In this document: positions 1 through 5,913 of the stretch, in pieces | Position numbering within the stretch: the stretch's first letter is position 1 | Layout: each line of letters opens with the position of its first letter | Assembly: GCA_029974875.1 (NCBI GenBank) | Contig: JARKQP010000406.1 | Span: forward strand, 1 to 11,736 | Direction: 5' to 3' | DNA from: Mobilitalea sp. | GTDB taxonomy: Bacteria > Bacillota_A > Clostridia > Lachnospirales > Lachnospiraceae | DNA: 11,736 bases | Made by a program: the position numbers and the translations under genes | The notes under the pieces: generated by a model | Seen by the model: the letters and a program-made list of their open reading frames with translations, nothing else | Told to the model about the DNA's origin: nothing | Databases searched by the model: none

Positions 1-26
1 GGAGGAGGTTTCATAGCCCCATCGGT

Positions 27-43
27 GCCTTTCGCAGAAAGGC
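27..43 (+). promoter_or_regulatory. Hairpin overlapping the putative RBS of the first lipoprotein gene
   Basis: A 7-bp perfect inverted repeat (GCCTTTC, loop GCA, GAAAGGC) lies 12 bases before the ATG at 56. The only Shine-Dalgarno-like purine run for that ATG (AAAGGCGGA, 38-46) is largely inside the 3' arm, so folding would hide it. Upstream coding cannot be settled: one frame ends at a TAG at 51-53 and could be the tail of a previous gene in the same operon. No promoter is visible in the 55 bases available. Confidence 0.4.
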
Positions 44-55
44 GGATTTATAGAT

Positions 56-559
56 ATGGAAAAGAAGATGTTTATTGCCTTTATGATAATAATGCCAATC
101 CTATTATTAGGCGGCTGCAAAAAGACGGCTTCCGATAGTGAAGACATGATGAAAATAGCCCGTGAAGAAATACCCATTGCTGATGCCGAGATAATAGACA
201 TGCAAATCATTGGCACCATCGATAAGGATGAAATCCGCCTGGTCTGTTTTATGACGGGGAATGAATATCAGGCACAGACCTTTTTCCCCATAGAATTCAA
301 AAGGATTAGCCATGAAAAGTATGAGTTTGTCAAGGTTCATGAAATGCTGGGGAGAGGCATGGATATCCACGTAGAGCCTTCCTGGAAGGATGGGTATGTT
401 TTCATTGTCAATAACGATAGGTGTAAAAGTATACAGATAACATCATCAGACGGAGAGCTGCAATTGGTTGAGGTCGGAAAACTTCCTTTTTTATTTTATT
501 TTGAAGAGATTCCCAAAGAATACGATTTTCTTGACGCTGACGGTAACCCGCTGAATTAA
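56..559 (+). CDS. Small uncharacterised lipoprotein, possibly shortened by an in-frame stop
   Basis: This 167-residue protein begins with a charged n-region (MEKK), a hydrophobic stretch and a lipobox LGGC with the lipidated Cys at residue 21, so it should be anchored on the outer face of the membrane. The mature part is acidic, mixed alpha/beta in look, and has no motif I recognise, so function is unknown. The ATG at 56 is preceded by AAAGGCGGA at about 9 nt, and a stop at 14-16 prevents any longer start in frame. It shares strand and signal type with the lipoprotein at 634, so the two are probably co-transcribed. Oddity: after the TAA at 557-559 the same frame stays open for 25 codons and ends overlapping the next gene's start, so the protein may originally have been about 193 residues. 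Presence of a gene is confident; the true C-terminus is not. Confidence 0.8.
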   Translation: MEKKMFIAFMIIMPILLLGGCKKTASDSEDMMKIAREEIPIADAEIIDMQIIGTIDKDEIRLVCFMTGNEYQAQTFFPIEFKRISHEKYEFVKVHEMLGRGMDIHVEPSWKDGYVFIVNNDRCKSIQITSSDGELQLVEVGKLPFLFYFEEIPKEYDFLDADGNPLN

Positions 560-637
560 AGCCTTGCCGCATTCTTTTCAGATCCCAAAGAATATTATTT
601 CTTATTGTCAAGGTATATCGAGGAGGAACAAATTTGA
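560..637 (+). other. Open in-frame extension after the first lipoprotein stop
   Basis: Reading on past the TAA at 557-559 gives 25 sense codons, beginning SLAAFFSDPKEYYFLL and ending in a TGA at 635-637. That TGA overlaps the TTG start codon at 634-636. The extension carries PKEYYFL, echoing PKEYDFL at residues 153-159 of the upstream protein; both copies share 11 identical bases (512-522 and 584-594) in the same reading frame. This is what a native gene end coupled to the next gene would look like, with the stop at 557 a later nonsense change, a sequencing error, or a true end after a small duplication. An AT-rich hairpin (571-577 with 587-593) also lies here but has no convincing U-tract. 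Confidence 0.45.
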
Positions 638-1224
638 GAAGAAGTTTTTTTGTTTTTTTAATCATTTTCTTTACACTGACGCTCTGTTCCTGTACAAACA
701 CCGGCAGGCAACTGGAGCCGTTAAGAACAGAAACAGTTGATTTTGACATTAATACAGCCGCACAGATGGTTCAAAAGGGTGAAAAAATCATTGCAGATAT
801 ATCCCTTAAGGACACTGTTACAAGGGATGAGTTCAATCAATTTTTAGCTGCTTTGGATGAGGCCTATGACGGATATGAAAATGCACAGTGGGAATACATG
901 TTTTTCTATAATGAAGAATTTGAGGATGAACAGGCCGCTGTTCTTCATTTAAATAAGGATATGTTTTATCCAACCATATATCATAAAGACGTAAAGATCG
1001 TGTCTGCCCAGATAAAAAATGAATATTACCAGGATGAGAGCTTTAACAACAGTATATTGAACATAAGAGAAGAATATTTAGGCGAAGACAACAAATTAAA
1101 GGGCTGGTACAGGGAATGCCTTTACCGGAAAAATGATAAGGATGAATGGGTGTTTTATGCGTTTGGCGGCCAGATAAATTTGGGGGAAGAGGGTATTACA
1201 TCTGATCACCTTGGATTAAAATAA
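634..1224 (+). CDS. Uncharacterised lipoprotein, 196 aa
   Basis: Translation starts at TTG (634-636), chosen because a full AGGAGG (621-626) lies 7 nt upstream and the signal peptide begins directly after it. The N-terminus has two Arg, a Phe/Leu-rich hydrophobic core and a lipobox LCSC with the lipidated Cys at residue 20, so the product should be membrane-anchored and face outward. The mature region is acidic, rich in Glu, Asp and Tyr, and ends with a segment around WVFYAFGGQINLG. I do not recognise a family. It follows the lipoprotein at 56 on the same strand, and its start overlaps the end of that gene's possible extension, which suggests translational coupling. It is separated by a long hairpin from the convergent sugar-operon regulator, so a link to sugar uptake is only positional. 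Confidence 0.8.
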   Translation: MRRSFFVFLIIFFTLTLCSCTNTGRQLEPLRTETVDFDINTAAQMVQKGEKIIADISLKDTVTRDEFNQFLAALDEAYDGYENAQWEYMFFYNEEFEDEQAAVLHLNKDMFYPTIYHKDVKIVSAQIKNEYYQDESFNNSILNIREEYLGEDNKLKGWYRECLYRKNDKDEWVFYAFGGQINLGEEGITSDHLGLK

Positions 1225-1276
1225 AAAGTTGAGGTTAAAAACGGACAAATAAAGATTTTGAACAGTTCAGAATCAG

Positions 1277-1344
1277 TGCACATAAATAGCACCAAGGGCT
1301 TCAGAGTTTGATGACTCTGAAGCCCTTGGTGTTATTTATGTGCA
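1277..1344. terminator. Long palindromic hairpin, probable bidirectional terminator
   Basis: Two 30-base arms (1277-1306 and 1315-1344) pair along their whole length with one G-T wobble (1289/1332), around an 8-base loop, TTTGATGA. The inner half is GC-rich and the outer half AT-rich, so transcripts in both directions have a GC stem followed by a U-containing stretch (TTATTTATG on +, CTATTTATG on -). It lies between two convergent genes and ends 1 base from the regulator's stop codon. A bidirectional intrinsic terminator is the best reading, although neither side has a clean run of U. Confidence 0.75.
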
Positions 1345-1345
1345 G

Positions 1346-2275
1346 TTAACTATTCTCATATATAAAAGACATATTAATATCCTGTTCATAATCCCCGAAA
1401 TTCTGCCCGAACAAGTTAAACCCGCCAGGGTAATCCGCATTCTCCTTATTCCCGATACGCACAGTAATAAAACTATTCTCTTTCAGCGATAAGGTTGATA
1501 ATCCAATTCGGCTGCTTTCCTCATTATTAATTAAGGAGGACGTTTCAGTAATGGTCAAGGTTGTAAGCAATCCATATTGGGTCACTCCGTTTTCCCACCA
1601 GGAAGGATTTAACCTGCCCCTTCGGGCTCCAAAGTCACCGGGGCAGCGCCAAGTGCCGCATTCATAACCATTAATCCATATAGTTATATCAGACTTCCAG
1701 TTTTCACGGTAATTGGCAACCTCCGAACAGGCCTCAAAGGTCAGGACTAATTGCTTCAGCTTAATATCAAGATCAATAGGATATGGAAATTTATATTCCA
1801 CGTAGCCTCCCGCAGTCCAAAGCAGCTGGGCATTAAAGCGGGTCGGCAGGAAGAAATTAGATGGCCGGTCTTCATATCCTATGTAACCGTTGACATCGGC
1901 AAGACCGCAGGTAGGGGTTATTTTGCAGTCCGTGTATGCGCCTACAGGCATTGAGATGGTAGAGATTTGATCCACTCCTTTGGAAATCCCATTTAAACGT
2001 ATATTTACAAAATCATTTTTTCTGCTGCATAGCTTCATGGAGCCGCGGCACCCGGGCTGCTGCTCCGTATGGATTAGGTTGGCACCCTCTAAAATCTTGA
2101 CATGCAAGGCTGCCGTAGAGGCGGGGATTTGCAGCAGGTCCGCTATTTCCCCGATATTATAGCTATTATAATATAGAAGCTTTATGATTTTAATCCGGTC
2201 CTTTGATGAAAGTGCTTTCGCCACATTACAAAGAATCTCTTCATTATCTGCATTCAGATCCAGAATTTTCGGCAT
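1346..2275 (-). CDS. ArsR-type HTH regulator with large C-terminal putative ligand domain
   Basis: This 309-residue protein has an N-terminal ArsR/SmtB-like winged helix-turn-helix at about residues 12-75 (ALSSKDRIKIIKLL, then NIGEIADLLQIPASTAALHVKIL). Classical ArsR metal sensors are only about 100-120 residues, and their metal motif ELCVCDL is absent. Residues ~105-309 form a second domain rich in Trp, Gly and beta-strand-like stretches, with features such as SDITIWING, the segment around PGDFGARRG, and LNPSWW; its look suggests a beta-sandwich. From memory this matches a family of long ArsR-like regulators in Firmicutes (COG4189-type) with no known ligand. It is divergent from the sugar ABC operon, so control of that operon by an imported sugar is a reasonable inference. 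The start ATG has GGAGGT 5 nt upstream on the minus strand. Its promoter region contains putative operator copies, which suggests autoregulation. Confidence 0.85.
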   Translation of the reverse strand: MPKILDLNADNEEILCNVAKALSSKDRIKIIKLLYYNSYNIGEIADLLQIPASTAALHVKILEGANLIHTEQQPGCRGSMKLCSRKNDFVNIRLNGISKGVDQISTISMPVGAYTDCKITPTCGLADVNGYIGYEDRPSNFFLPTRFNAQLLWTAGGYVEYKFPYPIDLDIKLKQLVLTFEACSEVANYRENWKSDITIWINGYECGTWRCPGDFGARRGRLNPSWWENGVTQYGLLTTLTITETSSLINNEESSRIGLSTLSLKENSFITVRIGNKENADYPGGFNLFGQNFGDYEQDINMSFIYENS

Positions 2276-2306
2276 AGGATACCTCCAATAAAGTTGTTTT
2301 AAAATG

Positions 2307-2335
2307 ATAATAACATATAAAATAAAAAATGTCCA
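2307..2335 (-). promoter_or_regulatory. Putative promoter of the ArsR-type regulator
   Basis: On the minus strand TGGACA (2330-2335) and TATTAT (2307-2312) are separated by 17 bases, each one mismatch from the vegetative sigma consensus. Transcription would begin near 2300, leaving a leader of about 25 nt that carries the GGAGGT ribosome binding site (2281-2286). The -10 overlaps a half-like copy of the palindromic motif found twice more in this intergenic region. Confidence 0.55.
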
Positions 2336-2364
2336 TAAAAAGCATGAAACGTATAAATAACAAA

Positions 2365-2376
2365 TATAATGTTATA
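2365..2376. promoter_or_regulatory. 12-bp palindrome, candidate operator copy 1
   Basis: TATAATGTTATA consists of two perfect 5-base inverted arms around a central TG. It lies between the two divergent promoters, about 45 bases upstream of the operon -35. The same core, ATAATGTTAT, returns at 2469-2480, and similar but less regular copies occur at 2525-2534 and 2545-2554. It is a candidate site for the dimeric ArsR-type regulator. The surrounding region is very AT-rich, so chance similarity is a real alternative. Confidence 0.4.
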
Positions 2377-2420
2377 AAAGGGTAATAATCACAAAAATAA
2401 TAATAAAATAGAAATATATA

Positions 2421-2449
2421 TTGACATAAATGTAGTGTAATGATAAGAT
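2421..2449 (+). promoter_or_regulatory. Putative promoter of the sugar transport and hydrolase operon
   Basis: A perfect TTGACA (2421-2426) is followed after 17 bases by TAAGAT (2444-2449), preceded by TGA (2441-2443), which gives an extended -10 (TGn). Transcription should begin near 2456, leaving an untranslated leader of roughly 118 nt before the binding-protein gene. A palindromic motif sits just downstream, at about +14 to +25. Confidence 0.6.
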
Positions 2450-2468
2450 TTAATTAAATAAAAACAAA

Positions 2469-2480
2469 AATAATGTTATT
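2469..2480. promoter_or_regulatory. 12-bp palindrome, candidate operator copy 2
   Basis: AATAATGTTATT has perfect 5-base arms around a central TG, sharing a 10-base core with the palindrome 104 bases upstream. Its place just downstream of the predicted start of transcription suits a repressor roadblock. Evidence is pattern only, in AT-rich DNA. Confidence 0.4.
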
Positions 2481-2518
2481 AATTAATGAGAGCGAAAGGA
2501 GAGAAAGGGAAAAAAGAT

Positions 2519-2572
2519 ATGATTAAAACATTATTATTGTTTGAAAACATTTTATTAAGGAGGAGTTTGTAG
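2519..2572 (+). CDS. Possible 17-codon leader peptide ahead of the binding protein
   Basis: ATG (2519-2521) opens a 17-codon frame ending in TAG (2570-2572), one base before the ATG of the solute-binding protein. It has its own purine-rich Shine-Dalgarno (AAAGGGA, 2504-2510) 8 nt upstream. The peptide is Leu-rich (six of 17 residues) with a tandem AGG-AGG Arg pair that forms part of the next gene's ribosome binding site. Translating it would cross and probably affect that site. It may instead be chance in a leader whose doubled SD-like runs (AAAGGAGAG, then AAAGGGA) stabilise mRNA by binding 30S subunits. Confidence 0.3.
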   Translation: MIKTLLLFENILLRRSL

Positions 2573-2573
2573 C

Positions 2574-3941
2574 ATGAAGAAAATAATGGCTGTAATTTTA
2601 GTGATGGCTATGTCCATCATTAGCTTGGCGGGATGCTCAGGAAAAACGGATAAGGATGCGGTTAAACCAACAGAACAGGGAAAAGTAGGGACAGACGATA
2701 CAACGCAAGGGCAGGATGAGAAAATAAACCTTAAATTCATGGGCTGGGGAAATGATTCCGAGGTTGCCACGTTCCAAGCCATGATTGACCAGTTTGAAGA
2801 AAAATATAAGAATGTAACGGTTGAATATATCGTGGTACCATCCGGTGATTACGATGCGAAGCTGCAGAATATGATTGCGGCAGAGGACCAGCCGGATGTA
2901 TTTTACTGCGGTGTTGACTACGTGATGAAATATGCGGCAACCGGGAACCTATATGATTTAACTACATACGTAAATGATAATGAGGTTTTTGATGTAAGCA
3001 ACATATGGGAAAATGCCATTAATATTTATAGATATGATGGAACAGGCTTAGGAAATGGATCTATTTATGCATTGCCAAAGGATGTAAGTGCATTTCCGGT
3101 TGTGTATAACAAGGACCTGTTTAAAGCAGCCGGAATAACACCTCCGACAGAAGCGGATCCCTGGGATTGGAATGATTATCTTGATGCGGCAAAGAAGCTG
3201 ACAAAGGGCGATGTATATGGTACTGCAATGTATTTCATGGAATCAGCAGTGTGGTCCAACGGCGCTAATTGGCTCGATGATTCTTTGACAAAGGTTGCAT
3301 TTACAGATCCAAAATTTACGGAAGCATTTCAATTTGTTGCAGATCTACGTTCTAAATACAAGGTGGCTCCCTCCTCAGCAGAGGAAGCATCTTTAAGCAG
3401 CTATGACCGCTTTATGCAGGGTAAGCTGGGGATGATGGGTGTTGGCTCCTGGGCAACAGCAGATCTGTGGAACAATTGTGACTTTGAATGGGATATCATG
3501 GATTGGCCTGTAAGCCCGAATACCGGTGAAAAGGCTATCTGGTTTGGCAGCGCCGGCCTGGCAGTGGCACCGACAAGCAAGAATATAGAAGCGGCCTGCA
3601 ATTTAGCAGCATTCCTTGCCTTTAATGAGGATGCACAGCGCACGAGTTATACGAAGGGCATGTCAGTGCCTACTTTAAAAGATATGGCTTACGGCGAATA
3701 TATGGAAATGGATAAAGCACCTGCCAATAAGAAAGCATTTTTAAATGTTTTGGATGACTACGGAAGGCTGGCAACACAGTCCCGTACCTTTAACCAGGAA
3801 TGGTGGAGTGAGTTTAACTCCGGCCTTGATTCTGTTTATGACGGGGAGATAAGTGCTAAGGATTATTGTGAATCGGTGGCAGATTCTGTCCAGCAGTTAC
3901 TTGATAAAAGCATTGAACAGCAGAAGGCGCTGAAAAAATAA
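2574..3941 (+). CDS. Sugar ABC transporter solute-binding lipoprotein, family 1
   Basis: This 455-residue protein captures a sugar outside the membrane and hands it to the two downstream permeases. It starts MKKIMAVIL and has a lipobox LAGC with the lipidated Cys at residue 21, followed by a polar acidic linker. The mature part has the family 1 (SBP_bac_1, MalE/MsmE-like) pattern: a first strand plus helix around LKFMGWGNDSEVATFQAMIDQFEEKY, the PDVFYCG region near residue 105, YALPKDVSAFPVVYNKDLF near residues 165-185, and a Trp-rich second lobe suited to stacking on sugar rings. Length is normal for the family. AAGGAGG (2557-2563) lies 10 nt before the ATG. It is the first full gene of the operon and is followed by two hairpins that could keep its transcript level above that of the permeases. 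Family is certain; the bound sugar, probably an oligosaccharide given the enzymes downstream, is not. Confidence 0.95.
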   Translation: MKKIMAVILVMAMSIISLAGCSGKTDKDAVKPTEQGKVGTDDTTQGQDEKINLKFMGWGNDSEVATFQAMIDQFEEKYKNVTVEYIVVPSGDYDAKLQNMIAAEDQPDVFYCGVDYVMKYAATGNLYDLTTYVNDNEVFDVSNIWENAINIYRYDGTGLGNGSIYALPKDVSAFPVVYNKDLFKAAGITPPTEADPWDWNDYLDAAKKLTKGDVYGTAMYFMESAVWSNGANWLDDSLTKVAFTDPKFTEAFQFVADLRSKYKVAPSSAEEASLSSYDRFMQGKLGMMGVGSWATADLWNNCDFEWDIMDWPVSPNTGEKAIWFGSAGLAVAPTSKNIEAACNLAAFLAFNEDAQRTSYTKGMSVPTLKDMAYGEYMEMDKAPANKKAFLNVLDDYGRLATQSRTFNQEWWSEFNSGLDSVYDGEISAKDYCESVADSVQQLLDKSIEQQKALKK

Positions 3942-3950
3942 AAATATGGT

Positions 3951-3984
3951 ATACATTAGCGGGAGCCTGCTCTCGCTAATGTAT
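3951..3984 (+). terminator. Hairpin after the binding-protein gene, partial terminator or mRNA stabiliser
   Basis: Two 15-base arms (3951-3965 and 3970-3984) pair with a single G-T wobble around a CCTG loop, 9 nt after the stop codon. Only three T follow, so full termination is unlikely. In malEFG-type operons such a structure protects the upstream binding-protein message from 3' decay or reduces readthrough, fitting the need for excess binding protein. Confidence 0.6.
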
Positions 3985-4006
3985 TTCAAAAACGAAATGC
4001 ATAATT

Positions 4007-4072
4007 AAAAAAGCAGTATGGAAAACCAGTTTAATAAATAAAATTTTGGTGTTTTGCAAAGACTGCCTTTTT
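4007..4072 (+). terminator. Second, interrupted hairpin ending in a T-run between binding protein and permease
   Basis: GCAGT (4013-4017) pairs with ACTGC (4062-4066), flanked by an A-run (4007-4012) opposite a five-T run (4068-4072). Inside it AAAACCA (4022-4028) can pair with the segment TTGGTGTTTT around 4046-4055, with one bulge. The T-run directly after the stem is terminator-like, but the internal loops make it weak. The 202-base gap (3942-4143) holds this and the preceding hairpin and no credible gene; a short TAGCC/GGCTA stem lies at 4101-4114. Confidence 0.35.
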
Positions 4073-4143
4073 ATATAACAGAGGATGCCGGTTAATAAAA
4101 TAGCCTTAGGGCTAAGCTTGTAAAGAGGGAGTTAAGTTGCCAT

Positions 4144-5034
4144 ATGTTCAAAAGAAATATGAAGTATAAGGAAAGAATGGCCGGATTGTTATTTGTGATG
4201 CCTTCACTCCTCCAATTTGTTTTTTTCTTTTTACTGCCGCTGTGTTTGTGTATTTTTGCGTCTATGACAGATTGGAATGTGCTGGTCCGTGACAAATCAT
4301 TTATTGGAATTAAGAATTTTATTGAGATTTTCCAGGACAGTAAGTTCTGGATTGCCCTAAGAAATACATTTTATATGCTTTTACCGATCCCTGTCTATAT
4401 GACCTTGGGGTTGTTGTTCGCTATGGCCTGTGATAAGAAGATAAAGGGGGATAAGATTTTCAGGGTGCTCTATTATTTACCCTATATCTCCTCCATCGTA
4501 GCCCTGGTTCTTCTTTGGAAATGGCTGTTTAATTCTGAATTTGGCCTGGTAAACCAGGTGCTTGGCTTCTTTGGGATCGGAGGCCCGAATTGGCTCAATG
4601 ATCCGGTATGGACAAAGAGAATGATAGTAATCATGATATCCTGGAAAATGATCGGAATAACAGCAATCTATTTTCTTGCAAGCTTAAAAAATATCCCTGG
4701 TCCTTATTATGAGGCAGCTACCATAGATGGGGCAAATGCTGTCCAGCGGTTCTTTAAAATAACCTTGCCTTTGCTCACTCCGATTATTTTCTATCTGTTA
4801 ACGGTTAATATCATTGGATCGCTGCAAACCTTCATTGAAGTAGATTTATTTACTAAGGATGGAGGCCGCAATTACGGTGTTGCAACAATCATTTATTATA
4901 TCTGGCAGAAGGCTTTTAACTATAGCCAGATGGGTTATGCCTGTGCAGCTGCTATTTTATTTGGAGTGATGATATTGCTTCTGACGTTAATACAGTTTAA
5001 GATTTCTAATAAGTGGGTTTATGAGGGAGAATGA
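4144..5034 (+). CDS. Sugar ABC transporter permease, MalF/UgpA type
   Basis: This 296-residue inner-membrane protein forms half of the sugar translocation channel. Six hydrophobic segments are visible at about residues 14-41, 70-97, 104-129, 160-181, 210-232 and 267-290. The cytoplasmic EAA loop that docks the ATPase is clear: EAATIDGANAVQRFFKITLP beginning at Glu190. It is of the short MalF/UgpA class without the extra periplasmic loop of Escherichia coli MalF. The ATG at 4144 has GAGGGAG (4125-4131) 12 nt upstream, slightly long but the only good site; no upstream in-frame start is better. The next permease begins 3 nt after its stop, so the pair is co-translated. Family assignment is firm, substrate unknown. 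Confidence 0.95.
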   Translation: MFKRNMKYKERMAGLLFVMPSLLQFVFFFLLPLCLCIFASMTDWNVLVRDKSFIGIKNFIEIFQDSKFWIALRNTFYMLLPIPVYMTLGLLFAMACDKKIKGDKIFRVLYYLPYISSIVALVLLWKWLFNSEFGLVNQVLGFFGIGGPNWLNDPVWTKRMIVIMISWKMIGITAIYFLASLKNIPGPYYEAATIDGANAVQRFFKITLPLLTPIIFYLLTVNIIGSLQTFIEVDLFTKDGGRNYGVATIIYYIWQKAFNYSQMGYACAAAILFGVMILLLTLIQFKISNKWVYEGE

Positions 5035-5037
5035 TGT

Positions 5038-5880
5038 ATGAAGGCTAAAAATAAAACAAGAATAGTCCGGGGACTGGCCTTTATAATCCTGCTGGCAGGA
5101 GCTTTTACCATGGTCATACCCTTTTTGTGGATGCTTTCCACTTCATTGAAAGAGGCTAAGTATGTGTATCAGATTCCACCCCAATGGATACCGGATCCTG
5201 TGGACTGGGAAAATTATATAGAATTGTGGGGAAATTCGAGGCTGCTCAGCGGCTTGAAAAATAGCACCATAGTATCGGCCTGTGTCGTGCTGATCGGGAC
5301 ATTTTCCTCTACACTTTCCGCATTTGCTTTTGCGAAGCTGGAGGTACCTTTCAAAAAGGGTCTGTTCCTGTGCGTGCTGTCATCAATGATGATTCCTTTT
5401 GTTGTACTGCTCGTTCCGCAATACATCATATACACAAAAATCAAATGGATTAATACCCTGCTTCCCCTGATCGTTCCCGGGGCCCTGGGGAATGTATCCA
5501 TGATGTTCTTTCTGAGGCAGTACATGACCGGTTTGCCCACAGAGCTGCTAGAAGCGGCAAAGATTGATGGGTGTGGCTACTTTAAAATCTATTACAGGAT
5601 ATTCATGCCCTTAAGTAAGCCGGCGATTGTCAGCAACATCATTATGATATTTATGGCAACCTGGAATGATTACTTTGGTCCCATGATCTTTATCAACGAT
5701 GAAAGGAAGCAGACGATCCAGGTGGTTATAGCAATGCTTAATTCCTACCATGAGACACAGACGGATATTCCGCTGGTAATGGCCGCGGCGTTAATCGCCA
5801 TATTGCCCGTATTAACCGTCTTTATCATCTGCCAGAAATACTTTACCGAGTCCTTTGCGATAACAGGGCTAAAAGGATAG
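5038..5880 (+). CDS. Sugar ABC transporter permease, MalG/UgpE type
   Basis: This 280-residue membrane protein is the partner permease of the preceding gene. It has the MalG-type start (a positive N-terminus, then a hydrophobic helix leading into PFLWMLSTSLK), further hydrophobic helices, and the EAA loop EAAKIDGCGYFKIYYRIFMP from Glu172, which contacts the nucleotide-binding subunit. The C-terminus ends KYFTESFAITGLKG, close to the usual MalG-class ending. GAGGGAG (5023-5029) precedes the ATG and overlaps the end of the upstream gene, so the two are translationally coupled. No ATPase gene follows; the operon goes straight to a glycoside hydrolase 33 nt later. A shared MsmK/MsiK-type ATPase elsewhere in the genome is therefore inferred. 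Confidence 0.95.
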   Translation: MKAKNKTRIVRGLAFIILLAGAFTMVIPFLWMLSTSLKEAKYVYQIPPQWIPDPVDWENYIELWGNSRLLSGLKNSTIVSACVVLIGTFSSTLSAFAFAKLEVPFKKGLFLCVLSSMMIPFVVLLVPQYIIYTKIKWINTLLPLIVPGALGNVSMMFFLRQYMTGLPTELLEAAKIDGCGYFKIYYRIFMPLSKPAIVSNIIMIFMATWNDYFGPMIFINDERKQTIQVVIAMLNSYHETQTDIPLVMAAALIAILPVLTVFIICQKYFTESFAITGLKG

Positions 5881-5913
5881 ACGCAATGAAAACAGTGTAG
5901 AAATGAGGAAAAC

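Noticed and set aside
1..138. Frame 1 open from the window edge to TAG 136-138, as a possible upstream gene tail
   Set aside because: It would overlap the well-supported lipoprotein start by more than 80 bases, and its residues show no family pattern.
2343..2360. Possible CcpA (cre) site near TGAAACG, and another near 3984-3999
   Set aside because: Both lack the spacing or several conserved positions of the cre consensus. Catabolite control is plausible for such an operon but not shown here.
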